In this document: piece by piece, positions 58,841-64,000 of the stretch
Numbering within the stretch: position 1 is the stretch's first letter
Layout of the letters: the number at the start of each line of letters is the position of its first letter
Assembly (NCBI GenBank): GCA_016800925.1
Contig: JABCPU010000311.1
Coordinates: forward strand, 16,321-80,320
Direction of reading: 5' to 3'
DNA length: 64,000 nucleotides
Source of the DNA: Suillus spraguei
Lineage: Eukaryota; Basidiomycota; Agaricomycetes; Boletales; Suillaceae
The notes under the pieces: generated by a model
What the model saw: the letters and a program-made list of their open reading frames with translations, nothing else
Databases searched by the model: none
What the model was told of the DNA's origin: nothing
Position numbers and translations under genes: made by a program

Positions 58841-59809
58841 ACTGGGGGTAGACAATCAGGCAGCCATCCGCGCAACATCAGCCTTCCGTTCACAACCGGG
58901 ACACTACCTGATGGACATGTTCCACGACGACCTACGCAGGGTCATCCCAGCCAACGATGGAAAGAAACTCATCATCAGGTGGACGCCAGGGCATAAGGGC
59001 ATCCCGGGCAATGAAGCAGCGGACGAGCAGGCGAAAGAGGCAGCGAGAGGGAAATCATCGGGAACGAACGAACTCCCGAAATCCTTGCTAACAAAACACG
59101 GCGAAACCAAGGAACTGCCACGTAGTAAGTCAGCGATCAAACAGACATACCACCGCAGAATAAAGGACGAGGCGACGGAAATAGCAAACAACTCACCAAG
59201 GTTCACCGCCCTGCGCACCATAGACCAGTCAGCTCCTTCCAACAAATTCGCCGCAAAAACCGCATCGTTACCAAGGAAGCACAGCTCGCTTCTCTTTCAG
59301 CTCAGAACGGGTCATATAGCGCTCAACAAACACCTACACCGGATATCGAAGAGCCAATCAGCCAAGTGCGAAAACTGCAACGCGCACGAGGAAACAGTAC
59401 ATCATTTCCTATTAGTATGCCCCACCTTCACCAGACAGAGAGACGCCATGCGTCTCGAAGTAGGCCCGCGCAAATACAATATCAAGCACTTGCTCAACGA
59501 TACTCAAGGAATGAGAGCGACCCTGAAATACATCGCACGTACAAGACGCTTCGAGCAGACTTTCGGAGATGTTACCCCCCCCAAGGAAAAAGAGGAAAGG
59601 AGAGAATAATAGAACGAAATCAAACCCAAACATAACCGCTTGCCTCCTCACAGGCATCACAGTTCCCGCCCACGCCGGAACCATTGTCAAGACGCTACCA
59701 AGACAAGATATATAGAGTAAATACCAAGGTACATACATGTAGGAGATGTCCAACATAGGGCTTAGCCCCAACGGACAATAAACAAGGATTCAAAAAAAAA
59801 AAAAAAAAA
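58841..59809 (+). mobile_element. 5'-truncated LINE (RNase H end) with poly(A) tail
   Basis: The coding part, open to TAA at 59609, gives an RNase H domain (GVDNQAAIRATS with catalytic Asp, then IIRWTPGHKGIPGNEAADEQ with His and Asp). A C-terminal zinc knuckle follows (CENCNAHEETVHHFLLVCP). The element ends in 17 A residues at about 59793-59809. A perfect 9-bp target duplication GACATTTAT flanks it (58832-58840 and 59810-59818), and DUF6533-unit flank resumes directly after it (GTAGACAAACA). Only about 970 bp survive, so it was dead on arrival. It resembles fungal LINEs with an RNase H domain. Confidence 0.92.
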
Positions 59810-59818
59810 GACATTTAT

Positions 59819-60181
59819 GTAGACAAACATGTATCACTGCTGGAAGTCAGTGAATTGCCGGGTGACACTTGTGCCAAGTGGCAAGTTGAAGTTATCCGGA
59901 ACATCTAGCAACCAACCTAGTCCTTGATGCCCGTATTGAAAAAGCATCAGTGCAAGTGTCCAGATAGCTTGATTCTACGTGTTTCCGGGAATCTGGAAAC
60001 CGGAGTTGAGTTCCGCTGTCCCAATCTGAGCACACAGATGAGGAAGCAGGTGACCGCGAAGCATGAAGCCCAGATGGCTGATAACTCACTAGTGCTCAGA
60101 TGTGGCCGCCTCTATCACGAACGAGCATGCTAAGGAGATCAGAGAATCGGAGCTTCAAGTCAGAAGACCTCAATGCACCTG
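59819..60181. repeat. 3' flank of DUF6533 unit D
   Basis: GTAGACAAACATG... up to about 59950 matches the shared 3' flank of the other DUF6533 units. Beyond that nothing is recognised until the MITE at 60182. Confidence 0.45.
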
Positions 60182-60598
60182 CATCAGGAAATCATGAGTT
60201 TACTTATTCCTTACTTATTTCAAACTTTTCCCACTTATTTCAAATGGACCTACTTTTTTTCTGAAATTTGACAACTGCTTCAAAATTGAGTATTCCAATA
60301 TGTTTGTTGGGCCTGAGAGACAAGTTTCATTGCATAAGACCAACAATTAGTGACTAGTATGAAGCTCGAGTGACACATTAATGCTGATGATTTTATTTCT
60401 CAAATATTCTCTTGAGGTACTATTTTGCAAATTAAGAGTCCAATAATTTTATAGCACACATTTATAATGATGGCTAACAGATCCTGATAGTTCAGTTGGG
60501 ACCAGGTGGTAATTTAAGAGAAATAAGTAGATCCATTTGGAATAAGTGGGAAAAGTTTGAAATAAGTAAGGAATAGGTAAACTCATGATTTCCTGATG
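60182..60598. mobile_element. MITE with 74-bp inverted termini
   Basis: The 417-bp element starts CATCAGGAAATCATGAGTTT and ends in its complement. The arms are about 74 bp with three mismatches (60182-60255 against 60525-60598). The dinucleotide TG is duplicated at 60180-60181 and 60599-60600, the same duplication as at the 7619-7889 MITE, and the first 11 bases of the termini are identical. Non-coding interior. Confidence 0.85.
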
Positions 60599-60734
60599 TG
60601 TCAAATTAGCAATGAGGCCTAAGGAATCGACATTCTGAAATTTCATTCATACCTACATTATCGGAGCCGCGCCATCGTAGTATTGCGGGAATGCAACTAC
60701 ACATTGTGCGTCAGGTTTGTGTGTCGGGAGAAGG

Positions 60735-60865
60735 TGTATTAATATTCATGTTTTATTATATTTCACACTCAAAAGATATGCCCGGTGAGAGAGAGAACAA
60801 ACAAGTTTCGAAAAAAGCGAGTTAAGCTGATTGAGGACGATAAGGCATGTCAGAATTTCCTGATG
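60735..60865 (-). mobile_element. partial relative of the 7619-7889 MITE
   Basis: Read on the minus strand it follows the left half of the first MITE (CATCAGGAAATTCTGACATG, AATCAGCTTAACTCG, AACTTGTTTG, AATAAAACATG). The other terminus is not found to the left, so the copy is truncated. It abuts the inverted duplication arm that starts at about 60872. Confidence 0.65.
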
Positions 60866-61032
60866 CTAGTCAGTAGAACTTGGCGCAAGTGTGGCTGGGT
60901 GGTTCACTAAGTTCCAATACAACAAGAAATGTGTTTGTCTACATAAACTTTGTCTTACATACACCTTGAAACACCATAACTGAAATAAATAGTACGACGG
61001 ATCCTCAACCAAATATCTCGGCAAGCATTTCC

Positions 61033-62731
61033 CTACACAGTACTGCTAGTTTATACATGTACGCGCTCCCGTAAGACAATTAAATTCATGGTAGATTCTG
61101 CGGCGGAGTTGGCCACAAGCTTAGTGTGATATTCTCGAACACTAAGGATGAGGCGTGGTCCCAGCACAAATCTCTGCACACCAAATAAAATTTGAAGAGC
61201 ACCATAGAGTATCAGAGTTCCAGTAAAATTTGAATTCTACAGAAATGATGAACAGCGGTTACAAGCAAAATTCAGTAACAGGTTGGCGCACCATGAGCTC
61301 CGGAGAGTAATTAATAAACTGGAAGCAAGAGACAGCAATAAAGCTAGCACGTGCAGAATTTGAGCAAAAAAGATAACCAAATCCCCATGACAAGCTCACC
61401 TTACAAAATAGAGCACATGATATTTCATCATCACTCCGAAACAGTACCCTCCCGTTGGCGGGCCGAGTCGTCGCATGTCACGGAAGTGTTTCACAGCAAT
61501 CCAGACCGAAAGACACAATGCGAGGATCTCCCAAACAGTGATGAGCATCCACACCATTAAAAACATAAGCTGGTAGTTTTTGCCATATTCATAATTGCAC
61601 ATATATGTACCATCAAGTACGAGCTCTTCTGTTCGTCCAATGAGCTGTGCTATTCAAGTCAAAAGACAAAGCCTACCCATTGTCGTTTGATACCTGAGAG
61701 CTATTGCCGCGATTACAAGGCAGGCAATGTTTACGGCCAGAAAGATAACAATAAGGAAGATAAGCATCGTTCCAGATCTCCTATACATGGCATGCAACCG
61801 AGTAATCATGATGACTTGCATTGTGTTTCAGTCAAGTCAATATCACTGAGGTATAGCAGCTGGGTAACTTACCACCCAATATGGCGGCTACTATCACACT
61901 TGTCAGGTTCACAACGTAGAACATAATGTTACCTGAAACACTCAATTAGTGATCACCCTTGTACTAGGTTCAAACACTCGACTCACACCTATTGGGTCAT
62001 TATGCCGAGCCAAGTTCAATGGTCAGCATGTCACTCACCCCTGAAAATGAGTGTATTCATTAGATAGAAATGAGATGATTGCGGAATGCTCACTGTATTT
62101 GTCACTGAGATAAATGGCATATTTACTGTGTGCTACCGGTCAGAAGAATTGAACACAATGCATATGAGACATACCCAGAAAGTTGATACTGGTAACGAAT
62201 TATTAGAAAAGCACCAACTTGTTGGCCTAAAAACATACACAGAATATGGTATTCCAATATAGCGTATCTAGAATATTGGAGTCAGCACAACTTGCCAATC
62301 ACGCCATAGTATGATATGAGGTACGAACAACCAGGTACAGCACAGTGATGAGAGACCAGCGTTGCCTCTGTCGTGAATTAATTGTGTTATGTTGCTTTTT
62401 TTTTCTAACGTGCAACTCTGTCACTCACCCAGATCAGTTCAATCTACAACACCATTCTTAGCGAGTTGACTGTTCCGCCAGTTATGTCATTGACCTACCT
62501 CTTGTCCAAGTGTTAGCACTGGAAATAGCATTATATGAATATCGACGGTGTTCGACACTGTCCTGCTCACCCCAATCGTATAGCACCACGACGCCGGCTG
62601 CAACTGCAAAATCACCGATCAATGTTAGATGGAGACATGACCAACTGATATGACGAACTCGTCCAATGGTTGTAAAAAATATTCCCACTGATCAACGGCC
62701 ACAAACTGGGATCGTTTGTGATTGTGGTCAT
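61033..62731 (-). CDS. DUF6533 membrane protein, copy E
   Basis: The minus-strand gene has ATG at 62731-62729 (MTTITNDPSLWPLISGNIF) and TAG at 61033. Exons match copy C closely: VAAGVVVLYDW, VLTLGQE, VINFL and NMPFISVTNT, with NIMFYVVNLTSVIVAAILG and FLMVWMLITVWEILALCLSVW (no frameshift), then VKHFRDMRRLGPPTGGYCFG and GPRLILSVREYHTKLV. Stops in the straight reading lie inside introns. It is probably intact, but not every small exon was verified. Confidence 0.6.
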
Positions 62732-63173
62732 ATTCGAAGAATGGATTTGAGTGAGTAGGGAGTGTTGGAGGTAACAATGGCGTTCGTACTACATATACCA
62801 CCGTCCAGCGCTGATATTCTGATTCGAGGGATGAGTGTGAGAGAGTTGGGAATGTTGGGGTATATAGCGATCTAGTGTTCACCCTAGCGGCTAGATATAT
62901 CACCGTTCAGTGCTTCTATCGCCAAAATCGGCATGATGGAAATTTGATCCAGCCTGAAGACCCTTGATTATAGCAGGTAAAATATGTATTACGTGAAATC
63001 AAGCATAAAGATCAAACTCTTGATTGAACTGAATTAGATTTTGATTTGCAGACCAGTGTCAAGCAGGCGGCTACCTGAACATGAGAAAAGATCCAGACGT
63101 TGGTGATGAGTCGGTAACTTACTTCCAATGCCATTTTCGGAGTGTTCCTACTGCAAGCTTGCATAAACCAAGG

Positions 63174-63216
63174 AGTTACGGGTGGAATCATGTACTACAT
63201 GATTCCACACGTAACT
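63174..63216. repeat. 43-bp near-perfect palindrome
   Basis: AGTTACGGGTGGAATCATGT... and its complement form 21-bp arms with one mismatch around a single C. Only the right half is found at the matching end of the other duplication arm (about 46889-46908). Confidence 0.75.
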
Positions 63217-63277
63217 GAGCGGGTTGTTGCAAAAAAAGACATGGCTACTACACATATCTATTTGATAAGTACTTACA

Positions 63278-63390
63278 CCGTATTACGGTCGTGTACGGCC
63301 GTACCCTGTAGTCTAAACAGCCAACGGTATGGATACGGTGACCGTATTACGGCCCCGTAAAGTCCCGTTATACACGGCGTACGGTGAACA
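63278..63390. repeat. CGTACGG-rich repeat patch
   Basis: CCGTATTACGG occurs twice (63278-63288 and 63342-63352). A 12-bp palindrome GTACGGCCGTAC lies at 63293-63304, further CGTACGGTGAACAGCC at 63378-63393 and an AACAGCC at 63316-63322. The pattern contrasts with the AT-rich surroundings. Role unknown. Confidence 0.5.
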
Positions 63391-64000
63391 GCCCTATCAG
63401 ATATCATGTAGTCATTGATAGTCACACAAGTCGAAGCGTGATATATTGAGCGAATCAATGCAGAATGATCATGAAGCTTGCAAAAGTTCTGGAGAGCGGA
63501 TAATATGAAGATTTCAGGTATCGATAATGGGAAGTTGTTTTTTATGGAGGGATAGCTTGGATGCGGAGCTTGCATGTTCGATTATGGCTATGCTGACAAA
63601 AACACCGCAAGCACATGATCGATCAGAAGAATTGGATAATAGAATAGATGCCGGGATCTAAGCTTTCGTGAAGTCAAAGATGATCATTATGATATATCAA
63701 TATCGATCTTGGTTGCTCCGACGCACACTAAGACCACACCGGTTCATCACGTGACTTAGCGTGACTTTCCAACAAAATTACATACAACTCATTGTATACA
63801 AAAAATGAGCGAAATCCGTTCCAGGATTATGTGTGGATAGTCTGTAGCAAGCCGGGCATGTAATTTTTGTGATGTAATGTAAAAAACTGAGAGACGAGTA
63901 GGCTTCATATAAAATGAGCATCACCAGCCTGACAGGCATGTCACAAATGGGTCACAAAGGTAAATTTGCTACCAAAAAGCCTACTCCTCCTTCAGTTAGC
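63391..64000. other. repeat-derived, no gene
   Basis: 63430-63720 is the relative of 49190-49500. The remainder to the window end holds no recognisable feature. Confidence 0.4.

Larger units (their letters stand above)
60872..63216 (-). repeat. inverted duplication, right arm (carries DUF6533 copy E)
   Basis: Counterpart of 46885-49135 in reverse orientation, including both flanks. The outer (right) end finishes in a 43-bp palindrome at 63174-63216, of which the left arm keeps only one half. Confidence 0.75.

Overview
The window reads as nuclear DNA of a filamentous, mushroom-type basidiomycete (Agaricomycetes). The evidence is: genes cut by many 48-60 nt GT-AG introns; a NACHT-WD40 protein of the fungal NLR type; five copies of the DUF6533 membrane-protein family; a GH79 glycoside hydrolase; a fungal MYND protein carrying a pRiA4b ORF-3-like domain; and degraded Ty1/copia and LINE elements. 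The species cannot be named from the sequence alone. Nothing suggests a bacterial or organellar origin. All exon models were built by hand from reading frame and splice signals.

Layout. 1-8.4 kb is a dead Ty1/copia retrotransposon (protease, integrase, reverse transcriptase, RNase H). It is interrupted by two related solo LTRs, another LTR-like block and a small inverted-repeat transposon. 9.7-10.7 kb holds two unrecognised minus-strand ORFs. 11.4-12.9 kb is a DXO/Rai1 decapping-enzyme gene with three frame breaks near its 5' end. 13.5-15.2 kb is a probable Whi5/Nrm1-type G1/S repressor. 16.5 kb is a one-exon hypothetical gene. 17.8-19.9 kb (minus) is a 16-exon pRiA4b-ORF3 + MYND gene. 20.3 and 22.3 kb hold a pair of tiny paralogous Tyr/Asn/Gly-rich genes with a MITE-like element between them.

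23-30 kb carries DUF6533 copies A and B, both minus, split by a 1.2-kb inverted-repeat element with 32-bp termini. 32.4-35.0 kb (minus) is an intact 13-exon GH79 gene with micro-exons of 13, 17 and 10 nt. 36-40 kb has two small spliced genes and a degenerate tandem repeat of about 140 bp. 40-47 kb is a direct segmental duplication bracketing a 548-aa polytopic membrane protein. 47-63 kb is an inverted duplication of about 2.3 kb (DUF6533 copies C and E). It brackets a 1633-aa NLR with 14 near-identical WD40 repeats, a further DUF6533 copy (D), a 5'-truncated LINE with a 9-bp target duplication and a MITE with 74-bp termini.

The genes do not form a pathway. The region looks like a duplication- and transposon-rich accessory segment with housekeeping-type genes at 11-20 kb. 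The points most worth following up are the DUF6533 array, whose five copies appear to share two consecutive 2-nt micro-exons (or nested introns), the NLR enclosed by an inverted duplication, and a MITE group sharing termini and a TG target duplication.
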